Shown here one piece after another: positions 53,113 through 61,748 of a DNA stretch of 64,000 bases. The stretch is from Lacihabitans sp. CS3-21 (lineage in GTDB: Bacteria; Bacteroidota; Bacteroidia; Cytophagales; Spirosomataceae). The stretch spans positions 62,001-126,000 of the forward strand of contig NZ_RJUD01000004.1 in the NCBI RefSeq assembly GCF_024343675.1. Direction: 5' to 3'. The first letter of the stretch is position 1. Every line of letters starts with the position of its first letter. The translations under genes and the position numbers were made by a program. The notes under the pieces were generated by a model. That model was not told the DNA's origin. It worked only from the letters and a program-made list of their open reading frames with translations, and searched no databases.

Positions 53113-55819
53113 AACCATTTCGCCATTCAGTAGGCGTTTGATTGGTTTTTTGTTTGAAGAAAGTCGTGAAATAACTTGGAGTACTGAAACCCAATTCGTA
53201 AGCTATTTCGGCAATATTTTTTTCTTGTTCTTTCAATAAAATCTTTGCTTTTTGGAGTTTATATTCTGCAATATAATCCGCTACATTTTTGTTGGTCAAT
53301 GCAGATATTTTTCTAAATAGTTGCACCCTCGACATTCCCAATTCGTGACTTAATTTCTCAACCGAAAGCGTGCTGTCTTTAATATTTTTGTCAATTAAGG
53401 CTTCAAATTCTAACAAAAATCTGCGTTCTCCTTTCTGTAATTGATTAGGGTTAATAACTTCATTCGAAAATCTCCGCCTCATTCTATCACGGTTTTCTAC
53501 CAAACCTTTCAGTTTTTCTTCTAATAATTGTTGGTTAAAGGGCTTCAAAATATAATCGTCTGCACCCGCTTTTGTACCTTCAATTTGACTTTCAATTTGA
53601 CTCTTAGCGGTCAATAGAATCACTGGAATATGCGAGGTTCTGAAATCAGACTTTACTTTTTGTGTTAAGGCAAAACCGTCCATTCCTGGTAGCATCACAT
53701 CACAGATAATAACGTCAGGAATATACGACAGGATTTCTTGCCAGCCTTGTTCGGCATTTTCTGTTGCTACGACATTATAGTTTTTTCCTAATTTTTGATT
53801 CAAAAACAAGTTTAAATCGCGGTTATCTTCGATGAGAATAATGGTATTTTCAAACGAATGTTTGGTGTTGTTTTTAATTAATGGGGTTTCTATTTCTTCA
53901 AATACGCTTGCTTTTTTTGAGGATGAACTCTTAGCACTTTCTTTCAAATTCTGCTTTGATTCCATGAAAGGCAAGATAATCTTAAAAGTTGTGCCTTTGT
54001 CTTTTTCTGAATTTATTATGATTTCTCCCCCATGCAGCGTTACAAATTCTTGCGAAAGTGCCAAACCCAAACCTGTTCCCAACGAAATGTTTTTGTTTCC
54101 CCTATAAAACAAATCAAAGGCGTGTGCTTTTTCTTCCGCATTCATACCGATGCCATTATCGGCAATGTTAATTTCAATTTTATCTGTATTTTTCAAAATC
54201 GAAACATGTATCAAACCACCATCGGGTGTAAATTTGAAGGCATTTGAAATGATATTGAATAATACTTTGTCTAATTTATCGGCATCAAAAGCAAATAATA
54301 ATTCTTTAAAAGGACTAATAAATTGAAGGTCAATGTGCTTTTGCTTGGCTTTTACACCAAAATCGCCCACAATATCTTTGATAAAAGAAACTAAATCATT
54401 TTGACTTAGTTCTAATTCCATTTTGCCAGCATCCAACTTTCTCATTTCTAAAAGTTGATTAACAAGCCGCAAAAGGCGATTGGCATTTTTGTTGATCAAT
54501 TGAAGCGTGTTTCGGGTTTCTTTTATATCTGTATTTTTTCTTTGAAGTAAATCTTCGGTAGGAGTAAGAATAAGGCTCAATGGCGTTTTGAACTCATGTG
54601 AAATATAAGAGTAAAATCGCATCTTATCTTCGGTTGCTTTACGGGCCAAATGAGAAACTTTTTCTATTTCATTTTTTTGTTCAAGAATTGCTAAATTTTG
54701 TTCCTCCAAAATCCTGTTGGAATGTTGTTTTTCCTGCAAAAGAAAATATAAAAAAGCTCCCAAGATTACCACAATGGTTAGCAAGGCACTAATAAAATAG
54801 AGTCTATTCCGTTGGGTAGAATAAGTTTTATTTAATTCTGTAATTTTTAAAGTTTCTCGCTCAATTTCGACCTGTTGCTCTTTTATCTTCTGAATTTGAG
54901 ATAACATTATATCCACATTATCAGACGTAATTACATTGGTTAGAAGTTTAGTTTCTTTTTCAAAAGGTTGTTTTTTTAGAATTTTTACGGCAGTTTGAAT
55001 GGCCTCTGCACCGCCAGTGGGATATAGTAATGTGGCATTTAGGACACCATTTTTTACATCTTGCATACCTTTTGTTACTGGAATGGCATCAATACCAACG
55101 AAGAACAAATTTTTACTTTTTCCTTCTTTTTGGGCGGCCAAGTAAGCTGTTACTGCCAGAAAATCGGTATGTGAAAAAATAATATTGGTTTCAGGATGCT
55201 CCTTCAAGATACGTGGAATGTTAGTATTGATGTCCTTCAAGCCATTTTTTGTTTCTAGAACCTCTATTATTCTAAGATTTGGAGTTGCAGCAATTGCATC
55301 TTTAAACCCCCGATTTCGTTCAGTTGCGGGAGAAGATGTCATTTCTAATTGTACCTCAATGATATTACCTTCACCTTTAAATTGACTAGCAAGGAACTTA
55401 CCAGCAGTCTTGCCTATTTCATAGTTATCAGCACCAATGAAGGCTGTGTAATTTCTAGATTCGGTTTTTCGGTCAACAAAAACAATAGGAATACCTGCTT
55501 TATAAATTTCTTCAATAGCAGCCGTTAGTGGCTTTGATTCATTTGGGGTGATGATAAGTAAATCAATCTTTTGCTTTGCTATGGCTTTGAGCTGCTCAAC
55601 TTGCTTTTCGGTATTGCTGTAAGATTCAATAGTTTCCAACTTTATATCTGGATGAAAAGCCAATTCTCTTTTCATTTCGCTATTCATCACGTCTCGCCAT
55701 TCATCGTGGCAGCATTGTAGAAACACTATTCGGAATTGGTGTTCTGGTTGATAAGAACACGAGGTGATTGCAAGTAAAATAAATGCAATGAATGAAACTT
55801 TTGAAATTGGAGCCTTCAT
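53111..55819 (-). CDS. Hybrid two-component regulator with periplasmic sugar-binding sensor
   Basis: A 902-residue one-protein signalling system. The N-terminal signal/anchor is followed by a periplasmic-binding domain of the ribose/fructose type (about 30-315), a transmembrane helix (about 338-360) and HisKA with phospho-His in YISHEFKTP near 410. Then come HATPase (DNGIGMNAEEKAHAF and GTGLGLALSQ near 565-590), a receiver with Asp in VIICDVMLPGMDG near 709 and an AraC-type helix-turn-helix at about 800-900. The layout matches the Bacteroides thetaiotaomicron fructose sensor BT1754. It should switch on the adjacent fructan operon when fructose reaches the periplasm. Confidence 0.92.
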   Translation of the reverse strand: MKAPISKVSFIAFILLAITSCSYQPEHQFRIVFLQCCHDEWRDVMNSEMKRELAFHPDIKLETIESYSNTEKQVEQLKAIAKQKIDLLIITPNESKPLTAAIEEIYKAGIPIVFVDRKTESRNYTAFIGADNYEIGKTAGKFLASQFKGEGNIIEVQLEMTSSPATERNRGFKDAIAATPNLRIIEVLETKNGLKDINTNIPRILKEHPETNIIFSHTDFLAVTAYLAAQKEGKSKNLFFVGIDAIPVTKGMQDVKNGVLNATLLYPTGGAEAIQTAVKILKKQPFEKETKLLTNVITSDNVDIMLSQIQKIKEQQVEIERETLKITELNKTYSTQRNRLYFISALLTIVVILGAFLYFLLQEKQHSNRILEEQNLAILEQKNEIEKVSHLARKATEDKMRFYSYISHEFKTPLSLILTPTEDLLQRKNTDIKETRNTLQLINKNANRLLRLVNQLLEMRKLDAGKMELELSQNDLVSFIKDIVGDFGVKAKQKHIDLQFISPFKELLFAFDADKLDKVLFNIISNAFKFTPDGGLIHVSILKNTDKIEINIADNGIGMNAEEKAHAFDLFYRGNKNISLGTGLGLALSQEFVTLHGGEIIINSEKDKGTTFKIILPFMESKQNLKESAKSSSSKKASVFEEIETPLIKNNTKHSFENTIILIEDNRDLNLFLNQKLGKNYNVVATENAEQGWQEILSYIPDVIICDVMLPGMDGFALTQKVKSDFRTSHIPVILLTAKSQIESQIEGTKAGADDYILKPFNQQLLEEKLKGLVENRDRMRRRFSNEVINPNQLQKGERRFLLEFEALIDKNIKDSTLSVEKLSHELGMSRVQLFRKISALTNKNVADYIAEYKLQKAKILLKEQEKNIAEIAYELGFSTPSYFTTFFKQKTNQTPTEWRNG

Positions 55820-56127
55820 CTTTCAAAATTATGCAATTACTCGAAAATAGCATTATTAAAAAACGAACAAGTAATATCAAAAATGTTACATTAACATGAA
55901 TTCGAGTTAAGGATTAGAATAAAAAAAAGGTTCAAAATAGATTTTTGTATAAATTAGAATTTCACAATCTAATAATTAACCCTAATTATTAGATTGTGAA
56001 CCATGATAACATAAATGAAGTTTTCGTTTGAGTTGATGATTAGTATCGAAAGTTTCAAAAAAGTATCTTAAAAGCAAAAATTTTGGCATTATAATCTAAA
56101 AAAATACCTAGAAATAGATTTTCTCAA
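55820..56127. other. Gene-free stretch upstream of the hybrid regulator
   Basis: No coding frame is seen. The only clear structure is the perfect inverted repeat at 55961-56000. The rest is AT-rich and carries the regulator's promoter region. Confidence 0.6.
55961..56000. repeat. Perfect 18-bp inverted repeat
   Basis: TTCACAATCTAATAATTA, four bases ACCC, then its exact complement. There is no T run on either side, so it is not a standard terminator. It lies 142 bases upstream of the regulator start and about 130 bases from the IS982 remnant. It may be an operator or a relic of a mobile element. Confidence 0.8.
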
Positions 56128-56430
56128 ATGTCGGGTTCTGTAATTATTGCGATAATGATTGGATTTCACCTTGGAGCCCATCGTTGTTTTAAACTTTCCT
56201 AATTTCAAGTCATTAAAAAGAAATTCAGCCTTTTGTTTCCACATTTGGTTAATTGGAATCTTTGTATTGAATTACAGTGAAAGTGGCAGTGCCTTTTATG
56301 CTTTTTTTAAAGAGTGGAGATAGGAAAGTGTGCCATTTGATGGCTTTCAAGACTACATAACAATAAAAGTTTGTCGAATTCAAAGGATTACAATGATCAT
56401 TCTATGGCTTTAGTTTATTAAATTCCAAAT
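56128..56430 (+). pseudogene. Decayed IS982-family transposase
   Basis: Successive frames match the order of segments in IS982-type transposases. From 56128 MSGSVIIAIMIGFHLGAHRC (compare SEIITIMIAFHLxGYR) stops at 56202. A KFSLLFPHLVNWNLCIELQ segment lies near 56220-56280 (compare FPKLVSYNRFVEL). ITIKVCRIQRI lies near 56360-56390 (compare PLKVCHNRRI) and FYGFSL near 56400-56415 (compare WFYGFKLH). Stops and frame changes break it throughout and no terminal repeats are recognised. It lies next to the right attachment copy. Confidence 0.7.
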
Positions 56431-56573
56431 TGCTGTTGATACTCACTTTTTAGAAAAAACACTAATACCAGATTCTTCAATGACTTTTTCCCATTTGTAA
56501 ATACTTATATTGCTAATTCTGTTTTTACGAACAGATTCTCTAATGCTATGCTGTCTGCAAAATCTTGCAACTA
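56431..56573. other. Unassigned island sequence before the right attachment copy
   Basis: AT-rich and non-coding. It does not resemble the tmRNA body, as expected for element-side DNA at an attachment site. Confidence 0.5.
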
Positions 56574-56586
56574 CCTGCGTCTCCAC
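56574..56586 (+). other. Right attachment-site copy (attR-like)
   Basis: CCTGCGTCTCCAC is an exact direct repeat of the tmRNA 3' end at 43524-43536. It is the only other copy noticed in the window. Confidence 0.7.
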
Positions 56587-56623
56587 AAAATAACATGCTC
56601 AATAACAGCATGTTATTTTTTTT
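56587..56623 (+). terminator. Strong terminator after attR, probably the original ssrA terminator
   Basis: The perfect 13-bp stem AAAATAACATGCT/AGCATGTTATTTT (56587-56599 with 56607-56619) has a 7-base loop and a run of eight T (56616-56623). No gene ends here now, which fits a terminator left behind when the island was inserted. Confidence 0.85.
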
Positions 56624-56871
56624 ATTCCAATTTAGATCAGCTAAAAAATATTTCACAATAATTTATTATTTCGACTTTCGTTTTCTTAAAGAAGAAACAA
56701 TCTTGCTTGTATCAAAAAACATTAATCATGTGGGTACATTTCCCTAATTTGTAATAAAATGCCAATATTGAATTATTATTTTGAAATTGATGAATTTGGC
56801 ACACTATATGATGTAGTCTAAATAATAACTAATGCTTTCAAAAGATTACCTTTTGATTTTTACCTAATAAA
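56624..56871. other. Intergenic leader of the GH99-like gene
   Basis: AT-rich, with no conserved gene or RNA recognised and no convincing promoter box. Confidence 0.4.
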
Positions 56872-58581
56872 ATGAATAGTTTAAAACTTTTTCTTCTAAT
56901 ATATCTGCCTTCCGTAGCTTTTTCTGAAGATTATAATCCATCGATTTCAAATTCTAAGTTTGTTTCCCACATTTCTTATGAGATACCCAAGGGATATAAC
57001 TTAAATTCTCTATCAAATAATAAAATAGTTCAACCAATATCTGAGCCTGATGAGATAGAAGTTGGAAAATGGACTTTACTCCCTGGTAGTATTTTGATCA
57101 TAAAAAAAACGAATGATACTTATTGGTTGTTGCAGACTGACGAAAACCGAAGCTATTATGTGCTCAGAGGTCTAAATTTCTTGTTTAATTCCGACGTTCA
57201 AATTTCCAAACCAATTAATAAAAACAAACTATCTAACGAAATAACAAGTGAAAGAGGATTAATGCCAGCAAAAAATGGTAATTTACCTAGTAAGTGGGAA
57301 ACGAAATGGTGGACAACGAATGGTTTCTTTAGAAATGCGAAAGGTGAGTTCGTAAAGGCTACAGGGGACAATCAAAACCCGCCAATAACGACGCCACCTG
57401 TAAATAACGAGAATGTAGTAGTATCTCCAGTTCCTCCTGTAGTTATAACCACTGTTGATTCCTCTCTCGCTGTAAATGAACCACCTAAAGAAGAAAATAT
57501 TACACCTTCTAGTGAAAAAATCAAGATTCCAGTTGGTGCTATTATGTGGGACGGCTGGCACAGAGACTACTGGAATGATGAAAATCCTCCTTATGATATA
57601 TTGATTAATCATGTTTCCAAATCAAGATTAGTAGCAACAGAATGGATGGACAAATTTAGAGTAGTGCCTTTTTATGGTCAATATCAAGAACCCGAAAATA
57701 TCAAAATAAGATATAATGTAAAGTGGAGTCCAGAATTAGGTAGGAATACTTATGATGAAATGGAAAGAAGTGTTCAAGTGAGATACGATAAAACTCAAGC
57801 GGATACCGAAAGAGAAATTCAATATTATGCAGAAGCTGGTTTCGATTTCTTCTGTTTCAATTATTATAATAGCGATAGTCCATTAAGCGAAGCTAGGATT
57901 CAATTTGTGAATTCTCCAAATAAAATGGGCATAAAGATGACTTTTATGTTGGCATCCAACAGAAGCAAGGAGGAAATTAATTATATCACTGACTTAATGC
58001 TAAAGGACTATTGGTTTAAGATTGACAATAAGCCAGTTCTTTATTTTAATACCCGCGACATGCAAGATTTAGAAAAGTATAAAGCGGCCTATGGATCAAA
58101 GGGTGGAGGTGAGATTTATGTTGTTTATTATAGCATGGGCGGATATCCAGGCGAATTTGTCCAATACCAGCAATTTAAAGCAAATGCTGGAAGTTCTTAT
58201 TCCCTTTTTATAGGTCAGGCCACAGCTGACATGTTGATAAAAGCTGAGGTAGAAGCTAGGAATACTTGGATGGGACAATACAAAAATACACAAATAAACC
58301 TAATACCAGTTTTAACTACTGGTTTTGAAAATCTTCATAATAGGAGTAGTTTGGATCTCGTACAAGGTCCTTACGTGGAAAAGGCAACTCTACCACAGAT
58401 AGAACAAAAACTTGAATTGATGAAGGGATTTATAAAAGAACATCCTGAAAAAGTTCCTGCAATTCTTTGGTACGCAGGTAATGAAATATTAGAGAGTGGA
58501 AATCCAATAGTCCCTACAAAAAGAAGGGATGGCAGCATAGATACAAGTATGTTGGATACGATAAAAAAACATTTAGAATAA
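56872..58581 (+). CDS. Secreted GH99/WbsX-like TIM-barrel protein
   Basis: A 569-residue exported protein (signal peptide 1-18). Residues 20-160 are a beta-rich region of unknown family, and a Pro/Val/Asn-rich linker follows (165-215). Residues about 220-560 resemble GH99/WbsX-type barrels: VGAIMWDGWHRDYW at the first strand, EIQYYAEAGFDFFCFNYYN near 308-326, DNKPVLYFNTRD near 385 and WYAGNEILESG near 530. Such proteins act on mannose-type or surface polysaccharides; activity here is a guess. It lies just outside the island and ends at a clear terminator. Confidence 0.65.
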   Translation: MNSLKLFLLIYLPSVAFSEDYNPSISNSKFVSHISYEIPKGYNLNSLSNNKIVQPISEPDEIEVGKWTLLPGSILIIKKTNDTYWLLQTDENRSYYVLRGLNFLFNSDVQISKPINKNKLSNEITSERGLMPAKNGNLPSKWETKWWTTNGFFRNAKGEFVKATGDNQNPPITTPPVNNENVVVSPVPPVVITTVDSSLAVNEPPKEENITPSSEKIKIPVGAIMWDGWHRDYWNDENPPYDILINHVSKSRLVATEWMDKFRVVPFYGQYQEPENIKIRYNVKWSPELGRNTYDEMERSVQVRYDKTQADTEREIQYYAEAGFDFFCFNYYNSDSPLSEARIQFVNSPNKMGIKMTFMLASNRSKEEINYITDLMLKDYWFKIDNKPVLYFNTRDMQDLEKYKAAYGSKGGGEIYVVYYSMGGYPGEFVQYQQFKANAGSSYSLFIGQATADMLIKAEVEARNTWMGQYKNTQINLIPVLTTGFENLHNRSSLDLVQGPYVEKATLPQIEQKLELMKGFIKEHPEKVPAILWYAGNEILESGNPIVPTKRRDGSIDTSMLDTIKKHLE

Positions 58582-58613
58582 CACAAATTCACTAATCCCA
58601 TCCCTTAATTAAG

Positions 58614-58650
58614 GCCATTTAGCACCAATAAGCTAAATGGCTTTTGTTTT
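58614..58650 (+). terminator. Terminator of the GH99-like gene
   Basis: The 10-bp stem GCCATTTAGC/GCTAAATGGC (58614-58623 with 58632-58641) has an 8-base loop and is followed by TTTTGTTTT. Confidence 0.88.
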
Positions 58651-58717
58651 ATAGTATGGAATTTGCCAAAGTTATTTTTTAATCATAATTTCATGAACAT
58701 TTATTCAAAACCTTATT

Positions 58718-60013
58718 ATGAATCGCAAATCATTTCTTAAAACTTCTGCTTTGGCGGCAGGGGCAATAATTTCTAGACCGCTGATAACATTGGCGTCTCA
58801 ATCCAAATATAAATTGGCTCTAATAGGCTCGGGCTGGTGGGGAACCAACATCCTCAGAGAAGCTATTAGGTCAGGAGAATGTCAATTGGTGGCTCTTTGT
58901 GATGTAGACGAAAGGCAAGTTAAAAAATGCCTAGAAGAAGTAAATAAACTTACCAATGATCAGCCAAAAGTATATAAAAACTACCAGGAATTGCTTCATA
59001 AAGAAAAGCCTGAGATAGTAATAAATGCAACTCCAGATCATTGGCATGCCCTTATAGCAATAGATGCCATGAAAGCTGGTGCACATGTGTATTTAGAAAA
59101 ACCCATAAGTCATACCGTTAATGAAGGAAAGGCAATCTTGAAAACGGCAAGAGATACACAAAGAATATGTATTACAGGTTTTCATAGACGATATTCACCT
59201 CATAATGTGAGCGGTCAAGAATTTTTGAAGTCGGGAAAAGTTGGGCAAATAAAAGAAGTAAAAGCCTTCGTTACTTATAATTTTGGGCAAGGAAAAGTGG
59301 TCTCTGATGAACCCATTCCCGAAGGCTTAGATTGGGATACTTGGTGCGGGCCCGCTCCGCTTGTTGCTTATAATCCATCTATTCATCCTAGAAATTGGAG
59401 ACAAAGAGTAGAGTTTGCCAATGGCCAATTGGGAGATTGGGGTCCGCATTGGTTTGACCAAATACTCTGGTGGTCGGAAGAAACCGCCCCTAAAAAGATT
59501 TTTTCGGTGTCAACTGACAAAATAAATACAAATAACAACAATACACCTGAAAGTCAAGTAGTTGTTTATGACTTTGAAGGATTTACTTGTACTTGGGAGC
59601 ACAGTCAATTAAACGGTCGTCCAACTTCTAAAACTGAAAATGTTGGTGTTTACTTTCATGGAACTGAGGGTACTTTTCATATGGGATGGATTGGTGGTTG
59701 GTCATTTTATCCAAAAAACAAAAATGCTGAAGTCATACATGTTGATGCAAAATTGAACCAGCCAGATCAGCAAAATATTGATTTGGTTTGGGCAGATTTC
59801 TTGAATTCTATTAAAAGCAAGAAACTCCCATTCGCTGATATTGAGATTGGTTACCAAGCTACAAATATGAGTCTATTGGGTATGGCGGCATTGAAAGCAG
59901 GAAAAAGTCTTGATTGGGATGGTAAATTGGGGAAAATAACCAATGATTCGGATGCCAATAAGTTATTAGAAAGGCAGTATCGAAAAGGTTATAATTATCC
60001 AAAATACAAATAA
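58718..60013 (+). CDS. Exported Gfo/Idh/MocA-family oxidoreductase
   Basis: A 431-residue protein. The N-terminus NRKSFLKTSALAAGAII looks like a Tat-type signal with a single Arg-Lys instead of twin Arg, as in many Bacteroidota members. The Rossmann motif GSGWWGTN is near 36-43, the conserved EKPISHT near 125, and GDWGPHWFDQILWW near 245 marks the C-terminal substrate domain. It probably acts on a sugar derivative in or at the periplasm with bound NAD(P). The previous gene ends in a terminator, so it has its own transcript. Confidence 0.85.
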   Translation: MNRKSFLKTSALAAGAIISRPLITLASQSKYKLALIGSGWWGTNILREAIRSGECQLVALCDVDERQVKKCLEEVNKLTNDQPKVYKNYQELLHKEKPEIVINATPDHWHALIAIDAMKAGAHVYLEKPISHTVNEGKAILKTARDTQRICITGFHRRYSPHNVSGQEFLKSGKVGQIKEVKAFVTYNFGQGKVVSDEPIPEGLDWDTWCGPAPLVAYNPSIHPRNWRQRVEFANGQLGDWGPHWFDQILWWSEETAPKKIFSVSTDKINTNNNNTPESQVVVYDFEGFTCTWEHSQLNGRPTSKTENVGVYFHGTEGTFHMGWIGGWSFYPKNKNAEVIHVDAKLNQPDQQNIDLVWADFLNSIKSKKLPFADIEIGYQATNMSLLGMAALKAGKSLDWDGKLGKITNDSDANKLLERQYRKGYNYPKYK

Positions 60014-60017
60014 TGTT

Positions 60018-61124
60018 TTAATCGATTTTCAAAGATTCCAACCTTTCTTTGACTGAAATAGCCATTCCTTTGTCTAGCAGATTTGGCAGTTCTTGGAGAG
60101 CTTTACTTATAAGCTCTCCAACTTTTGTTTTATCGCCATTTAAATTAGCCAAAACTGCTTCTGCAAGAAATATTTGGGCTTTGGGCACAAAAGGACTTGG
60201 TTTAAAGTTAGACCAATATTCTTGAGTCTTAGAAAGGTCTTTTCTAGCGAGGCCATAAAAAATACTAGCATCCAACCAAGCTACTCCTCTGAAGGGTTCT
60301 GGAATTTCTGTAATGTTGTCTAAGTAATTATTCAAATATATTTCCGCCTTTTCTAGGTCATTTTTGTCAAAAGCAGCATGAAACAAATAACTGATTAGAT
60401 AAACTTTAAATGGGTCATTGAGCTTATCTGCAAGATAATATGCTCGTTCTAAATCATTTTCATCAATATCCGCATATCGAACTCCAGCATTTGTCTTTGA
60501 CATTATTTTTAAGAACAGAATCTCCATTTCAGAAGTATCATCATTTTTCATTAGTCTTTTTATTCTTCCTCCATCAGAATAAAAAGTACCCGCTTTGAAT
60601 GGAATGGCTGTAACTAGGAAAATCAAAAATGAAAGGAATGAAGTGATAATCAAAACTATACCAAAAAACCTGAGAGCATTATTCTGTTCATTTAAGGGAA
60701 GAAAATACCATAAAGTAAAGATGAAAAGAGAAAGTAAAATACTGGCTAATGGACCACCTGCGACATAGTTTATAAATCTCTTACGTAAATTTTCCTCAGA
60801 AGTGGGCAAACAGACTACCATTCCTCCAGAAAGATTAAGACTTTTATTCCATTTGAATTTCCATTTTTGATTTTCTTTTTCGAAGAAAAATGGTCCGATG
60901 ATAAACATCCGAAAATCAAATCCCATCATTTTACCAGCAACTGCATGACCAATTTCATGGAATCCAACTACTAAAAAATAGATTGGAATCAAAAAAACGA
61001 GCAAACTAAAAACGTATATTTTAGGTAAATCTTTGGGAACAGAACTCAAGCCATACTTGCCAAACAAATACCCCAAAGCCCCACCAACAAGTAGCATTAC
61101 AGCTATTTTAAAAATTTTATTCAT
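60018..61124 (-). CDS. M50-family (site-2-protease-like) membrane peptidase
   Basis: A 368-residue membrane protein. The zinc site HEIGHAVAG lies near 58, in the second of about four to five transmembrane helices (7-25, 35-55, 128-145, 158-180). The second metal-binding motif (NxxPxxxxDG type) is only loosely matched by AIPFKAGTFYSDGG near 172. The C-terminal 180 residues are helical with repeat-like AxxxxDLExA patterns, probably TPR-like. A peptidase of transmembrane substrates is the family role; substrate unknown. Confidence 0.75.
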   Translation of the reverse strand: MNKIFKIAVMLLVGGALGYLFGKYGLSSVPKDLPKIYVFSLLVFLIPIYFLVVGFHEIGHAVAGKMMGFDFRMFIIGPFFFEKENQKWKFKWNKSLNLSGGMVVCLPTSEENLRKRFINYVAGGPLASILLSLFIFTLWYFLPLNEQNNALRFFGIVLIITSFLSFLIFLVTAIPFKAGTFYSDGGRIKRLMKNDDTSEMEILFLKIMSKTNAGVRYADIDENDLERAYYLADKLNDPFKVYLISYLFHAAFDKNDLEKAEIYLNNYLDNITEIPEPFRGVAWLDASIFYGLARKDLSKTQEYWSNFKPSPFVPKAQIFLAEAVLANLNGDKTKVGELISKALQELPNLLDKGMAISVKERLESLKID

Positions 61125-61293
61125 AAACGTCTGGTCTAAAAAATATCACAAATAAAGACAAATGTTTCTGGAGCATAAATTAAATATGTTAACTGGTCGA
61201 TAATTTACATGAATGATGAATTTGTGAAGACTTTTCTGAAAGGCATTTTTGAAACCTTGGGTAATTAGTTTTCCTTTGTACTTTGAAAAATAC

Positions 61294-61635
61294 ATGATGA
61301 ACGAAAGAAGAAAAATTAAAGAAGAGGAAATCAATCTCATTGTTTTTTTACTAAATAAGGTTGGACTAACTGCAGTTGAGTATCCTATCAATGAGTTAGT
61401 AGAAGAGTATGAAGGTTATGTGATGGGAAGTATTGGTTTGGGAAATCCAGAAGTTTGTCCATATGCTGGAGACCTCATTCAAGCAAAATATATTGATACT
61501 GATGGCAAAGAAGTGGCCATAACCTTGACAATGGATGAAAACGGCCAATTACTGGATTTGGACTTTTGGAAGGTAGATTTTTCGAAACTTTTAGTATACC
61601 CAAAACCTGAGGATTTGTTTTTTGTAGAAGAATAA
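61294..61635 (+). CDS. Small protein of unknown function
   Basis: It encodes 113 or 114 residues from tandem ATGs at 61294 and 61297. An upstream start at 61249 adds a poor leader. KIKEEEINLIVFLLNKVGL forms the N-terminal helix, followed by a mixed alpha/beta part rich in acidic residues (MGSIGLGNPEVCPYAGDLIQ then DENGQLLDLDFWKVD). It has no signal peptide. It faintly recalls small proteins grouped as DUF6984, but I cannot confirm this. It stands alone between two minus-strand genes. Confidence 0.6.
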   Translation: MMNERRKIKEEEINLIVFLLNKVGLTAVEYPINELVEEYEGYVMGSIGLGNPEVCPYAGDLIQAKYIDTDGKEVAITLTMDENGQLLDLDFWKVDFSKLLVYPKPEDLFFVEE

Positions 61636-61651
61636 AAAGCTGTAAACAAAA

Positions 61652-61729
61652 AAAGTATCAGTAGTGACCTCTATTTTCAGTAGACAATTTTGTCAGCTTT
61701 CAATTAGAAAATCGGACTACTAATACTTT
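61652..61729. terminator. Long inverted repeat between convergent genes
   Basis: The 14-bp arms (61652-61665 and 61716-61729) pair with one mismatch. T runs on both outer sides and an inner GACAA/TTGTC hairpin suit a bidirectional terminator. Confidence 0.65.
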
Positions 61730-61748
61730 CTTTTTAAGCCTTCTAGCT

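Larger units (their letters stand above)
43524..56586. mobile_element. Putative genomic island integrated at the 3' end of ssrA
   Basis: The 13-kb segment is bounded by an exact 13-bp direct repeat of the tmRNA 3' end, and each copy is followed at once by a different hairpin terminator. This is the pattern left by a tyrosine recombinase at a tmRNA gene. Inside are a fructan-utilisation locus, decayed coding fragments next to the left copy, and a decayed IS982-type transposase next to the right copy. No intact integrase or transfer gene is visible, so mobility has probably been lost. Confidence 0.65.
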
